Positions 37,610 to 51,000 of a stretch of 64,000 bases of DNA are shown in pieces; the stretch's first letter is position 1; each line of letters opens with the position of its first letter. The stretch lies in contig OX381704.1 in assembly GCA_947462335.1 (NCBI GenBank), positions 44,024,942-44,088,941 on the forward strand, read 5' to 3'. Under the pieces are notes generated by a model that was not told the DNA's origin, did no database searches, and was given only the letters and a program-made list of their open reading frames with translations. A program made the translations under genes and the position numbers. The stretch is from Harmothoe impar. Lineage: Eukaryota > Annelida > Polychaeta > Phyllodocida > Polynoidae.

Positions 37610-38378
37610 TTAATTTATGTAATATTTGTTGGTGTATTTCTCTTTCAATTAGTTATGCATAATGGATTAGATAAGTGACACTTTGCTTTGTACAGCGCAA
37701 AGTTGCAGCGTGACTAAATTCATTTCAGGATGGCGGCCCTCTTGGATTCACTGCCAGGCAGTCATTTCAGGATATTCTCTAGAAAAGTGACATATTTTCA
37801 GAAAAGTGACATGAACAATAAAATGAAATATATAACATAGGTCAATGATATGTATTTCACCATTAACAATTGTGAATATACCATTTTATTCTTTTGGTGT
37901 TTAAAGTAGCCCCGCTGTTCAAAGTAGCCCCGGTTGACGGCATGTAGGCCTATAAGTCGTGATTATTCTTTTTAGTTTCATTTCAACCCGACCCTCCACT
38001 CATTTACCCATGGTAGCATGCATTCAATTTCAAATAGAGTCTACAATTCAGTTCAATTCAAAGACTCAGTTGTACAAAACCAAGAGGTAAAGACAAATAC
38101 AAATAAATGTCAGGTATTAACTCCCCTTACACTACATGAAAGCAATCTACGTTTCCTGTCCAAATATTCCTCCTCGGACGTCTACTTTTCTGGGTTCATT
38201 GGACATACTTAGAAGGGACTGATCAGGCCCCTCCTCTGCTCATCCGGTGATAACTATACCCATGTGCTCCAAAGCCCGCTAGATCTATGGTTTCAATGCA
38301 AAGCGGGAAATAACACACAAAAACAGCACGTCGCAACTTAGACCAGAACTTCTCATAATTGATTCTGCCATCTACATT

Positions 38379-38837
38379 AGGGATGTCATTGAGATCGAAT
38401 TTTATAGGTTATCTATCATTCACTATTTTGGTGTCCATATGTTTGATATATCAGTTATTAGGTATATAGGATAAAGAGATCGGTTTAACTTTAAAGCAAG
38501 TATTTTTGGTGCCTTGAAATCTTGGTTCCTGACTTTCTATATGGAAATACGCTTATGCATCTTACCTCAGGCACTAGCATGTCCCTTTCAGTATCTTACC
38601 AGAATTTCATTTTGTCATATATTGCGTAAAATATCATATCTCTGTCTATAATGTGAATATTTGACAAATTCAAATCTAAAAAAAAAAGAATTTTATTTTT
38701 ACAGATTTTATGTTATTTTTTTATTTTTTTTATTAAAAAATGTCAATATGGCGGCGTATCGATACGCAGAGATAGTCGATTCGGATATCAGATACATATA
38801 GCAATGTATCGATACCTGTGATACCAATGACATCCCA
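38379..38837. mobile_element. possible MITE-like element
   Basis: Short inverted ends GGGATGTCATTG / CAATGACATCCC bound an AT-rich stretch with TATCGATAC phrases near the right end. Only about 13 bases of inverted repeat are clear. Confidence 0.35.
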
Positions 38838-39405
38838 AATCTACATCACAGCGTACAGAGGGTAATGATAATGAGTTGTAGGAGAACATATAATAAAAGT
38901 TAATATACCGTTGTGGTCTGCTTATTAATTGTGATGGTACCATTTACCCTGCGTTTATTGTAAGTCTAAATTTTATTTTCAATACCCTCATTTACCCTGC
39001 ACTTATTTAAGCCACTACGGTAAGGGAATTTATGAGTTGAATTAATTGTAATTGGATATTCATATTCCGAAATGGACTTGGGAAAATCCATATTTAGCCG
39101 ATTGAAATAGCAATCCATGACCATACTTAGAGAAAAAAAAAATCTTGTGTGACCAGGTAATGAAGCAAAGGTCTGGCACGAATCGATAACACAACAAAAC
39201 ACAAACTCGGTAGCGTTCACCAAACTTTATTAACGACAGCTTTCTTTTACGTGGGATATCGCATTGAAACAAGTAACTGCTTTGTGATGTGGACATGAAT
39301 TTGTTATATTTTAAAGCAACCAACCAACTCACTAGCCATCATGCCCTTTAATTATCCACATGGTAATCCCTTTAAACTACAAGTAAATGTTACAAAATTG
39401 TTACA

Positions 39406-39606
39406 TACTGTAAATGTAGATATTTTTGCGTGTATACATTTTCGCGAATTTGCTAAAAAGGACAATTTTCGCTGGTACTAAAATTTGTGAATTTCGGAAA
39501 ATTTTGGCTATTGGTACTGTATAAATATTCGCTCTGTACATATTTTCGCGGATTTTTGAAAATCGCGAAAAGAAGTACAGCGCGAAAACATCAACGTTTA
39601 CAATAA
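39406..39606. mobile_element. MITE-like element (TGTAAAxGTxGATxTTTTxGCG ends)
   Basis: The ends TACTGTAAATGTAGATATTT and, inverted, ATTGTAAACGTTGATGTTTT match over about 25 bases. The interior is made of TTTTCGCG / CGCGAAAA phrases. Confidence 0.6.
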
Positions 39607-40290
39607 TACAACATGCTAACCAGAAATAGTAAAGTCGTCATGAAACTTTTCGAAAGATTATATTTAAAACAAATGTTTTTAACATCTCCACAGGGTCCTA
39701 CCACTAGTTTATCAGAACGAGCCTTAAATGTAACAATCTTTCATTAGAATTTAAGAATGATATCAATTATTTATACAACACAGCTAATACATTTTGCATT
39801 ATGGGAACGCTATAGAATTTCATGGTGAAAACGGCATGTTAAACCTATGGGTGGGCCATTACCCAGGGCAGCATGCAATACCCCTTGATTTGTATCTGAC
39901 ACACTGAACACCACGAGTCCACTTGTGGCAAATCCATGGTGTACAGTGTGTCATATGCCAATCGAGTGGCGGCTTGTGTTAATATTGCACGCTGTCCATC
40001 ATCAACCAAAGAAGTCCTCTTAAAGAAATATGGTCGGATTTTTATCAACTGAATATCCACATGATCGTGAAACAATAAGGCACATCATGGATACATCATT
40101 ATTAAGATATTGTAAAGTTATCATGGTGTAAATAGCGCTGTTTCGGACCCGTTTTCCCATGTTCCCACGCTTCATGTCGCCCTGTGTATGTCTGTGATGG
40201 CCGAAATGAAGGTAGTTTTTGTCTAACGTGTAATGATGTGCATAACAAAAAAAATCAAAAAAATCTTACATCATAATACCTTGAAATGAA

Positions 40291-40443
40291 TACACAGCGT
40301 CACTTAAAAGTACCCTCGTCAGTGGTCATTGTACTCACAGTGCTTGGGCCATATTGCACTCGGCCTACGGTCATCGTGTAATACAGCCCAAGCACCATTC
40401 ATGCAATAACCACTGATGAGGGCACTTTAGCATGCAGCTGTGT
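40291..40443. mobile_element. near-perfect hairpin element
   Basis: The arms at 40291-40350 and 40385-40443 are inverted over about 55 bases (AAGTACCCTCGTCAGTGGT against ACCACTGATGAGGGCACTTT), leaving a short loop. Typical of a foldback MITE. Confidence 0.7.
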
Positions 40444-40885
40444 CTATATCTATCTAAAACCATAACTACTTCTTCAACTACACTTCTGTATACTTAATGA
40501 GATTTTGGCATTTAATAATAAGAATAGCATTCCTAATACAGGCTGTTCAGTAAATAAGCGATACAATGTGGAAGTTCGCGGACTGCCCAGCCTCCTTACG
40601 GAACTTGAGTGCACCATTTGGTGTGTAGGGTCGACACCTAGATCAACAATGTGTCCAATTGCAGTGGAAACTGAAGGTTTGTAGTGTAGGCAGTGCTTAA
40701 CCATTTAGACTATTTCAGTTTTGAAAACTTGGTTTATGGTACAGCCAGTGTTATTTCAGTCTTGATGAGTGATAAGAAACCCTTTTCTTTTGAGTGAACT
40801 CGATTTTCCGAAAATACTTTAGTATATCGGCTCATATTGGTGTACTTCTGAGGAAAACCACCCTAAAATGCCCGGGTAGATGACG

Positions 40886-41222
40886 CAGGGGTAGACACTA
40901 ACGCTGGCCCGGGAGCCAATGGCCCGTAGTTTTGGGTCCGGGCCCGTAGTTTTCTGCAAAATAGCATTGCTACGGGCCCGGGTGGCCCACAGGTATATTT
41001 GGAAACCATTTAAAGAAAGTTTGCCTGACAAATATAGCCATGCAATATATCGTTGGAAAGGGAAATGTGCCCAAATTTATCATATTGATTACACTCTTTC
41101 ATAGACCAATCAGGAATACACAGCTTTTTTCTCGTAAAGTAAACATAATTTTGACCATTGGCCCAAAGCTCTTGGTCCGGGCCCGTAGCTGAAAAAGCTG
41201 AAAAAGTTAGTATCTACCCCTG
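40886..41222. mobile_element. MITE-like element (CAGGGGTAGA ends)
   Basis: CAGGGGTAGACACTAAC and, inverted, TCAGGGGTAGATACTAAC bound 337 bases. Inner arms share GGCCCGTAGTTTTGGG / GGTCCGGGCCCGTAG phrases. Confidence 0.6.
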
Positions 41223-41686
41223 AGGACGTGTCAAAAAGGAATGAAAAATCACTTAATTTCCGTAGAAAATACTATTTATTAGAATAGAGGGACCCATTAC
41301 CGTCGATTTAAGGTCAATTCTCCAACCAGAAATAAATTTTCTCATATCCAGATATTTAAACAAGCTATGCATGGCGAATGGTCATTTTTTCTTTTTTTCA
41401 ACTGCTTTGCCCGACTTTGCTATCATTTTCAAAGGAGCTGTCAGTATCTTTTAATTGATAACTTGTGGCTCCTGTTATCGAGACCTGCATCCTACTATAG
41501 GCAACTCTAATCAAGGTACTATAGAACCATTCAGAGGGAGGCTTATGAAAGGTCATTCTGGCAAAATGCATGATCACTATGACGACAATGGGCCCAATGA
41601 CAGGTCCCTTAACTCTACATGCTTCTGTACGCCCCTTAAATACACCGTTATATCTACAATAGGATTGTGTACCTTTTGCACACAAG

Positions 41687-44600
41687 TGGAAGCAACCATA
41701 GTTCAAAGAGCAAAGCAAACCATTGCGAAGCATACTCCACTCGCCTCAGCAACTAAGGCAGCCCTCATACAAGAGGTTAAGTCAGTGCGAGGGAAGTTAA
41801 AATGTCGCACAACAGAGCTGGACCAAATTCGTGAGAAACTCAAAACACAGACAGTACGAGTCAGTGATGATGTTCAGGTAAAATCCTTAGGGCTATGCAT
41901 GAGTTATGTCATTGTTTGAAGCAATTACTATTTACATCAATGTTGTGCATATGCTACCTGGGAAGTCAACTTATACCAAAGAGCAAAGAACACTAAGAGG
42001 GTCCAATGAGCTGTTCTCCCATACATCACTTCAGTTTTCCGGTCATGTTTGGCCTGAGGCTCCCCCTGGTGGATGGAGTAGTGTACAGGCCACTGTTCAC
42101 ACCTAGTTACATAGTAACTACCGTAAAACCACTCCTTTAGAGGCACACTGAACCCTCGACGTCACTTGCATGCAAAACTCGGCAGAGTTAGGTCACTGAC
42201 TCAGTACGCCTTTAAGACGCCCCCCCCCCACCTTCTTAGAAAAAAATCGTCCTGTGAAAAACAATTGACATTTTGGAAAACCATTCCTTTAAGATGATCA
42301 CTTTTGAGATTTTGGGGGCTATATACCCCTTCCCAGACCCCTTCCCTATCAACTATTATACTTTAAAATACTAGTGATGTTACTACATAATTCAATTGTA
42401 TTATTTACGCAAAGAAACACTTTAAAAGGGAAAAGAAAGTGTATTTGCATGCCTTCATACAAGGTCGTTATCCTATCTATTTCCCAATATTTTCCAAAAT
42501 CAAATTTTAGAAAACCCCACCTTTAAGACGACCCCCTAACTTTTGGGAAAAAATTGTCTTGCGTATAAGGCCACTTAAAATATGATTATCAGCTTTGCGG
42601 ACACTTTTTGGAAAAAATCGGTGAGGGAGGGAGGCTTTTCTTTTTAAATTTGATATACTTTTTTTTGGAGGTGCGGGAGGGCCTTTTTTTCTTTTTTTTT
42701 CATAAATTGGTGGTCTGCACATATAAATAAGGTCTAAAATGCCGTTTAAACTTTGTTTCTACCCCTATTATCAGCTGAGATATTTATATTTCTGCAACAT
42801 GTCTCCTGATTTTTTCTAGATGCGCCCTTTTATGGCATTTTTTTTCTTAAAAGGTGAAAAAAAGGACCAATGCGGCCCTTTTTAGAGGATGCGCGCGGTG
42901 TCCGCAAAGCTGATAATCAATTTTAAGTGGCCTAAAAGAAATCCCAAATAAAATCAGTCTTAAAGGCGGGTTTTACAGTAGTAACCCCCTGGAGCTGGTA
43001 TTACTGATTAAATTTCCTGCAAATTTTAAATTGATATTAATAAGCACACATAGAAAACTGTATGGAGGTAAAACCTTTTTTACAGCAATTGAAATGTGGG
43101 ACAAGAAATCGTCCAATAGACCCTCTTATTATTCGTTGCTTATATATTCTTGGACAAAGTTCCATTAAGATTAAAACATGGGTGTTAGGAATTTCACAGC
43201 AAAGTGAAGCATATGGAAAAGTGATATGTTCTAAATAAGGCCACTGAAAAAAGAATTTATTTCTCATCACCGTCCACATCATGAAAAATGGGCAAATATA
43301 TAAGCATATTTGGTATCAAATTAAAGGCTATACCCTCAGTAATGCAGCTGGCTAGGAATAAAATTGTGCGCGAATTCTTAATTTCCTTACATATTTTTGC
43401 CCCCAGTAAAAAAAAAGTAAAATTAAAAAAACACCTTTGTCATATTACTCACTGACGGGTGATGAGAAACAATTTCTTTGTGGAGTGGCCTAACATAATC
43501 TCTGGTAACCACTTCTAACAGTTCCAGGAGTACACCTTGACAAATTGTAGCACTTTTTGGTAATACAATATGTGGCTAGTCAAAAAACTCACATTGAGTA
43601 CATGGGCAAAATATATGTACTGGAATACTCATTGTCTTACAGAAAGGTTTAACGCAGATCATGGAGACGACCCAGTTTGACAATGACTTCATGAAACTAT
43701 TCTGGGAGGAGCAACAGAAGGCTGCAAGTGTGGATCCACGTGGAATGAGGTGGCATCCCATGATGATACGGTTTGCCATATATCTGCATTACCAAAGCCA
43801 CCGTGCATATGAAGCCCTAAGGGGTGTTCTGCATCTGCCCAACAAATCTACCCTACGGGACTATACAAATGTGTTTAGGCCTCATGAGGGCTACCAGGAG
43901 GTGGTGTTTCAGGTATTTGTAAATTATGGATTGCACACAAAATAAGTAAATAAAATATAGTGTTGGTCACATATGGGTTCATTGTCATCAACAATTTATA
44001 AATAACCATTACATTAAAGTCCAGAAATAACAGTAAGTTTCTGTAATGTACACACGACAAATACATGAACTACTAGTATGTTACAATCTGTGCAAAACCT
44101 TTTCTGATAACAAATTTGCTAATCAATCCATGGTTCTTTTAAGGGCTAATTACATATACATTTTAAATGGTGCTCATCAGGCTCCCTTAAGGTTACAATT
44201 GCATGCAACTCTCACTTGGAATTGGTTTCTGTTATGGCAAGAGAATTTATGTTACCGTAAATTCTCGCGTAGAAGCCGCAGCTTGTACGCGAGTCAGACT
44301 CAGCTTTCTTTTGATACCAAACATGCCTATATAGGGTGCGGCTTATACGAGAGTTTTTATTAGTATATTTCAGTACCAAAATCGCAATATTCAGACCCCC
44401 TCTGCAGCTTTTATAATTTGTTAAAGTTAGGGGTGCGGCTTATACGCAAGAATTTACGGTAATATTTATCTTATCAGGAACTGAAGGAGTTGGCCGCAAG
44501 CCTTCCACCAGAAAAGCGCTTCATAGCTTTGTTGCATGATGAAATGTCCATCCGTGCAGATCTCGTCTACGACCACCGAGGTGGTGAGATGATTGGCTTT

Positions 44601-47402
44601 GTGAACCCACAAGCATGGGACTTTAAAGAGGTAATCAACATAGTGTATTTCCTTCCTCACGATGGCCTCAATTACAAACAACAATAAGAAACTAGTTTTT
44701 GGGAATGTCTTTGTCCACCATATTTGTATAAGACTGAAACTGAATGACGACAAGGGTATGACTAAAACTTCCAATTGTTTTAAGGGTTGTGATACGGCAG
44801 TTGCTACACATGTCCTCGCCTTCATGGCAGTGGGCATAAACAACAACATCAAGAAATCAGTGGCCTACTTTGCGACTAAGACTGCCACAGCAGACGTACT
44901 GTTCCCCCTACTTTGGGAGACTATCGGATATCTTGAACAGGCCGGACTGAAGGTAAATTATATTCTTGTGCAAGGATTTCCATTCCATTCAAACTATGTT
45001 TGTAAACATGTTCTCAGTCATGTTGAGGTATCAGCCGCCTGCAGGCAATTAACTTAATAGTATGAGTATTGTCTAGTAACCTGCTGTGCATGTCGCCAAG
45101 TGGCTGATGTAAAACAACTTGTATTTTAACCCAATTCCCACAGGTAATCACAAGCACATCAGACAAGGCTTCCCCCAACCAGCGGTTATGCCGCATGCAC
45201 GGTGATGGGCCAGTGGTCCATGAGACAGTGAACCCTTTCAGCGAGGAACAGCGGCCACTGTTTTTCATTTCAGATGCGCCTCATTTGTTAAAGACGCTGC
45301 GCAACAACCTCGAGAGTTCCCGTACAGGTGGGACCCGTTACTTGTGGGTAAGTTTTGAGACCATATTCCCCAGAATGTTCTGCCATAGCAGTGTTCTTAG
45401 AGGGTGCTTTATACTGACCTAAATTCCTTTTTTAAAGTATTATATGCCATTATTTCACACTGATGCCTATCTTTTACCTTAGGACATAATACATAACATG
45501 ATACCATAGTACTTTTGCTTTCAGAACAATGGCCAGCATCTACTCTGGGATCACATCCGTGATGTCCACAAGGATGAGGTGGATAACCTGCTCTATGAGA
45601 CAAAGTTGCGGCGAGACCATGTCTACCTTACCCCATCAGCAAAGATGTCTGTAAGGCTGGCTGCACAGGTGTGTTTTACATGACTTTTACTAAACAGAAT
45701 GAGTCCATCAGCATTTGCACTATTCTCAACAGAAGACCCTTTTTACTACCGTATTTGATGTAATAGGGCTCAGTCTCATGACTTTGTAACAATTGCATCG
45801 TCTTTGACCGGTTGATGTCTTTGACCGGGTAGCTAGAAAAGGCAAATTTCTTTTTTTGTGTTTTTCCATATCTCTACTATAGGAAAAAGTTAATGCGGAT
45901 GCTTATCTAATACTTTGCACAGTGCAGCTCTTCAAACTCCATTTCATATAGAAAGTGATGTCTTTGACAGGGCAGAGGAAAACTTGATAATGCTATGAGT
46001 CACGTAATAGGGCCTACATGTAAACATAACCAACTTTGAAATAAATTTCCTTTCATATGGTCGGAAAATATGCGTTGACTTTTCCCAACCTTTTCTTACT
46101 GTATAGGCCTAATGTATGCTATAATGACGTTGACCGGTCAAACACGTCAGCCGGTCAAAGACAATCCGATTGTTACCAAGTCGTGAGACTTAGCCATAAG
46201 CACCCTCCCCCTAATAAGCGCCCCTCTCCTTTTTGGGGCCCAGGGTGCGTATTACGTCAAATACGATTATGACTTTAATATATATATTTTAAAACTATTT
46301 GGCAGACACTGAGTAACAAAGTGAGAGTGGCATTGCTAAGGTTCGGGGCTGACCGGGCAGAAACATCCAAGTACTGCGGCATGTGTAACACCCTCTTCGA
46401 TTGCCTGAACTGTCGTTCCTTCAAGGAGGCATTTGAGAAGCGAAACAGCGATTTGGCTCCGTACAAAGATAGGAATGACCCACGGTTTCAGGTAAAAAGT
46501 AGTTACAACAAATGTCATGTGCATTAATACTTATTTGATGTGACTTATCCCACTGTACAGTAAGTATATTGGTCAGGATTAAATATGAATATTCATCATA
46601 TTAAGAAATTCCACTGACCATGGCGCCCGCTTCAGATCATTATATTACAGTTTTGGTATGATAAGCCCCTCGTATTTTGCAATATCTAGTTCCTACAGTC
46701 GTTTGTGGACTACCTCGAAGAGTGGAAGCAGAACATCAACCAGCGAGGACAGTTTACACCAGCTCAGAAAGAGAAGATGTTCATCAGTCGTCAAACATAC
46801 GAGGGAGTTCTGACCACTGGTAGGTGTGTTTGTTGGTTTGTGTATTTTAACATCCCATTAACTGATGAAGAAGGGAAATAAGGAAATCTTCATGTGACTA
46901 GCATCACTAAAAGATGATGCTGCGTATTATTTATTATAAATGTGTTCCTCCTTAATTGTCATTTGCAGTCAGAGGTTTCACAGGAGCAACAAGGTACCTG
47001 CTGGACCATGGCGTCCCGTATGTCTTCAGCAACGTCTTCTGCCAAGACCCTTTGGAACAACACTTTGGGAGGCACCGTGGCCTGGGGCAGCGATCACGTA
47101 ACCCTTCACTCTATGAATTTGGGTATGTTGTTCTTTTTCATAGTTTTGAAATTCGCTGTCAACATAATATTTTCAGATCGCCCTTTAATTTAGTAAATCA
47201 ATTCTCCAAAGATAACTAACTGGGGATTTCTGATGTGCTTGGTTAATCAATTTATTTGTCGGCTTGTTCTAGGCACCAGGACAACAAGCTACGCCTGCAG
47301 CGCTCACTGGCATTCTTGTTTCAGCCGAAGGGCAATGTGAGGCGCCAGAGGCAAGACATTGAGATGGACAACACTCCTCTTCCAAAAATAAAGAGGCACT
47401 GA
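41687..47402 (+). CDS. P-element/THAP9-type transposase, multi-exon
   Basis: Exons with matching phases: ~41687-41877 (coiled coil; start uncertain), 43643-43912, 44478-44630, 44785-44952, 45144-45347, 45525-45668, 46306-46491, 46690-46819, 46969-47122 and 47273-47402. Family signatures in order are MKLFWEEQQKA...GMRWHPMMIRFAIYLH with LPNKSTLRDYTN, HDEMSIRADLVYD..GEMIGFV (catalytic region), VAYFATKTATADVLFPLLWE, SDAPHLLKTLRNNL, QDPLEQHFGRHRG and a basic end DNTPLPKIKRH. No N-terminal THAP finger was found, so upstream exons are missing, unseen or lost. No internal stop appears in these exons. MITEs lie in introns. This is a domesticated or recent transposon gene. Confidence 0.8.
42117..42982. 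mobile_element. MITE-like element in the transposase intron
   Basis: Ends AACTACCGTAAAACCACTCC and, inverted, TACTACTGTAAAACCCGCC match over about 25 bases. Inside, phrases such as TTTTGGAAAAA and GATTATCAGCTTTGCGGACA recur inverted (42583 and 42898). Confidence 0.6.
44252..44462. mobile_element. MITE-like element (TTACCGTAAATTCTCGCG ends)
   Basis: TTACCGTAAATTCTCGCGTA at the left and its inverse TACGCAAGAATTTACGGTAA at the right. GCGGCTTATACG phrases occur inside. It ends 15 bases before a transposase exon. Confidence 0.75.
45749..46265. mobile_element. MITE-like element with TTTGACCGG arms
   Basis: The outer ends CCGTATTTGATGTAATA / TATTACGTCAAATACG are inverted, and the next ~60 bases (TCATGACTTTGTAACAAT, GTCTTTGACCGG) match the inverse of the right arm at about 80 percent. 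It lies between transposase exons 6 and 7. Confidence 0.7.
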
Positions 47403-48070
47403 GCAGGTGTGTTTGTTAACTCGATTTTGTAATGTACCAAGAAAACTTTGCCATTATCCTTTATAAGCAATACACTTAGTAATTTGGCTGATGCATACTT
47501 GAGCACAGCCATAAATTCCTTCATGCTACCCACATCTTGCCTATAAATATCACTACTATTCTGTAGTCATAAAAATCTTCATATAAGGCCACACCAAATA
47601 GAAAAGTTTGTCTACGGATTTTGATTTTGAAAATATGGTGCGAGCGAGCGGAATTCTTTTTTTTAAAACTTTTTTTTCCCCGTCTGCGGATTTTAACCTT
47701 ATATAAAGTGGAGCGGGCAACATTAAAAAACTTTTGAGGGAAATCCTTTGCCAAACACCCAAATCAGGCTTTCGATCAGAAAAAGTGCCACCAAAAAAAA
47801 AATCAAATTTCTCAAAGATTGATGGGGGCGCATCCATAGACACTTTTTTTACCAAAAAAAATTGCATTTTCGAAAATATGGTGCAGGGAATCCGTAGACC
47901 AACTTTTTTTTTTTGGTCTGGCCTAACCTGCACCCGACATTGGCATGTTTGATATCAAATGAAACTTGATTCTGCTCTGAGTGTAACCCGCGGCTAATAC
48001 TGCAGGAATGGACAGTAACAGCTATGTTTTGTACCAGCACATCTGTATACTAGTCCTGAAGCGTAACTGA
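47403..48070. other. spacer between convergent genes
   Basis: No gene. Inverted phrases such as GAATCC.TAGACCAACTTTTT and AAAAGTTTGTCTACGGATT (about 47603-47625 and 47890-47915) suggest an eroded repeat. Confidence 0.45.
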
Positions 48071-51000
48071 TTAAAAACTATCTCGGAGGGCTTTAGATTT
48101 TTTTTGTTTCCTTGTTGCCATCAGATAGCGCTCAATGTAGAGACGGCACTTGTGGTAAGCTCTGGCTTTGAAGAAAAGATTTGAGATATTAACATAAAAT
48201 TTCTCTTTATCCTCATCTGAGGAATCAACATCTGTAAGCAATGAAAACAACTTAGTTGGAACATTTAGATCCAACAGCTTTTGCACAAATTCTGTACGGT
48301 CGACAGAGTTTGTAGGTAAGCTACGAAAAGCTTCCTCCATCTCAGTCACTACCGCTACAAATTTACTGTCTGGTTTCATTAACCCCCCGCGGTCCACGGC
48401 AGCCATTAACCCAGTGCACTCTGTGGTACAAAGACATGGAACCTCTGGGGATGTCTTGTGCTTTTTAAGTAAGTACCCAGCAATGTATGTAAGAATCTCT
48501 ATATCTCTGTAGGAGAGCTCTTCAACAGCAGATGGAGCGGTCAGTTTGTGGTGGTAGTTCTCAGCTACAAGCTGTTTCATCACATTGAAGGCGACAAGGG
48601 CGGATGCTGGATGATACTTGGTGACCGCTGTGATAGTATGCAGGTTCGCAAGCAGTCCCTGGTGATACGCCCGCCATGATTTCTCCACGGCAGCTGACGC
48701 CATGATCCTGTTCTCCGACATGCATCCATTCAGCCACGCGAGCAGTTGCAGAAGGTCATCGGCTGTAGATGCAAGGGACCCAAATTTAGCTGTGAATTAA
48801 AATACCTGTCCCATTGTATAGTTTGTTAGTTCATTACGTTTGTACAGGTAGCTGATGCATAACCAGGGATATTTCTAGGATATTATGCAATGGGTCAATG
48901 GCGCATCTCTAGCAAAAATAATGCGCCATTTTCAAAATTAATGGGTCATTGAAATGTATTTTCTTGGAAATATTAATTCAACAATTAAATGGCAATTTCT
49001 TATCAAACCATGAGATTTTCCCTGAGCACATGTTGTCGTAACCCATAGGTGCAATGTGTGATATTAAAAGGGTAATAGTTGAGATGAATATATATGATAC
49101 ATGGTTGGAAAGCTGAGAGTGCTAACGGAACACAATCAATAAAAAAAATTAAAAAGAGGGCAAAGGAGGACGTTTTTTTTTCATTAGAAAATTTAGGAAA
49201 ATTTATATTCCTGGTATATCTATTTGAAAATTAGATGACTAAATTCCCACTGCTTTCAGCTTTCCAATAATATACTATACTCCCGATCTGGGAATTCTGA
49301 CACATATTTTGGTGAATATTTTTTCTAATTTTTAGTATACCATGATGCCTTACGGGCCAATGGGCGCACATTTGGGTATTTCTATGCACCATTTTGCATT
49401 TAAATGTGGGTATCGCACGCTGCGCGGCCCTAGAAATATCCCATGACATCCCTATTTCCTGTACAATGCGATCTGTAAGTGACCCTTTTACTCTAATTGT
49501 CTATCGATGCAGTATGAATGCTGAAACTAACATTAAAACGAGTGCATTGTGTTCAATAGGTAGTTTCCTCTTGCGGAAATGCAACGAATTCAAGACTCAG
49601 GGTACATGAATACAAACTTGGATGGAGGTAAAAGTACAATCCCTTGTTATGTATGAAAACTGACATGCGACAATGCGAAAATACTCAAGTACCTGTTAAA
49701 GTTGCTATGCATCCCTTCACTTTCTCATTAACAAGTGGGGAAGACTTCAGGTTGTTAAGGGCGGCCTGTATGTGTGTATCAGAGAGAGTAGTCACAGGCT
49801 GGAACAGTAAATAAATATTCTGTAAGAAACCAATGAAGTGTTCTTTTTTTTAATTAGTTTTATTAAACATGGCTATTTTCATTATAACTGCCTATTCTCA
49901 TTGTGATCTTAATGATGTTTGTAATATCGGGTGCAGACTGAAAAACCACAAGACATGTATGTACTGCTGCATCATCTGACCGTATCTTTATATGGTTGAA
50001 ATCATCAAATTAAATGATAGCCTTCTTGCTTGACTTGGGCCAAAAAAAAAAAGTTGTGTTTCTGGTCACTCGACCCAACCTAGCAAAACAGGGCCGACCC
50101 TAATATTTTTTGGACATTTTGGGAATATTTTTAAAATTCAAATTTTTTTTTTTCTTAAATTATTTCTCTTATTCTTTTTTCAACGGCACAAAGAGGCTAG
50201 GTATACCTCATACTTAGACCACTCAAAAAATAAGTTTTCTCATCATCGGGCAGTGAAAAATATAATGAGGGCGTTTCTTATTTAATTTTTCTTCTTTATG
50301 CTCAGGGCTAAAATGTATAGGGAAATTTAGACTTGTCGTGAATGATTTCACATTTTGGTAGTTAAGAGTTTATTGATCCACAAATGCTGTTATATTGTAA
50401 GTTATTCCTAGGGATTCTTTTGGGATTCGCCCGACCAATTAATTCTTTTGTTATGAGTTCATTTTTGTCAGAGGCTGGAAAAAAATAAAATTGTTGCTCG
50501 CCCCCTTGCCAGCTATAAAATGATAAAAAAATATTCATAAAAACAATAATGATAAATTTCGCTCGCTCACACCATTTTTTCAAAGTGAAATCCATTGTCG
50601 GTTGACCAATTTTTTCTTTTTGGTGTGGCCACAGAGGGAGGGGGGTCCAAAATGTTCCCAGGGGGCAGGGGCATAAAAACACAAAAGTACTGTAAAACCT
50701 AGCATATGAGCCTAACTCACGTATAAGCCGCACCCTGACTTTAGGACCATTCTATAAGCCGCAGTTAGTTATAGGATTGGCCTAAAGTTGGGGTGCGGCG
50801 TATCTGTGAGTTAGGCTTATACTAGCCTCTATAAGCCTCTATAAGCAGCTCTGTGTACTCGTCCAATCCTCTCCCAAACAGAGGTGCTTGGTATGCCCCA
50901 TTCAAAAGTCTTTTGACTGCTTTTTGGATTCTTCTTCAAAACCCAATGCCATGCCTGCTTATACTCCAGATATTATGTACTAACCGGCAGTAGTTTAGCT

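Larger units (their letters stand above)
37610..41400. other. host non-coding flank right of the provirus
   Basis: No gene supported. GTTCAAAGTAGCCCCGG near 37917 echoes the left flank at 3030. The rest is AT-rich spacer with the inverted-repeat elements listed separately. Confidence 0.6.

Noticed and set aside
41455..41919. Single 154-codon gene
   Set aside because: Only its second half is coiled-coil exon sequence; a splice donor at 41878 joins it to the transposase gene.
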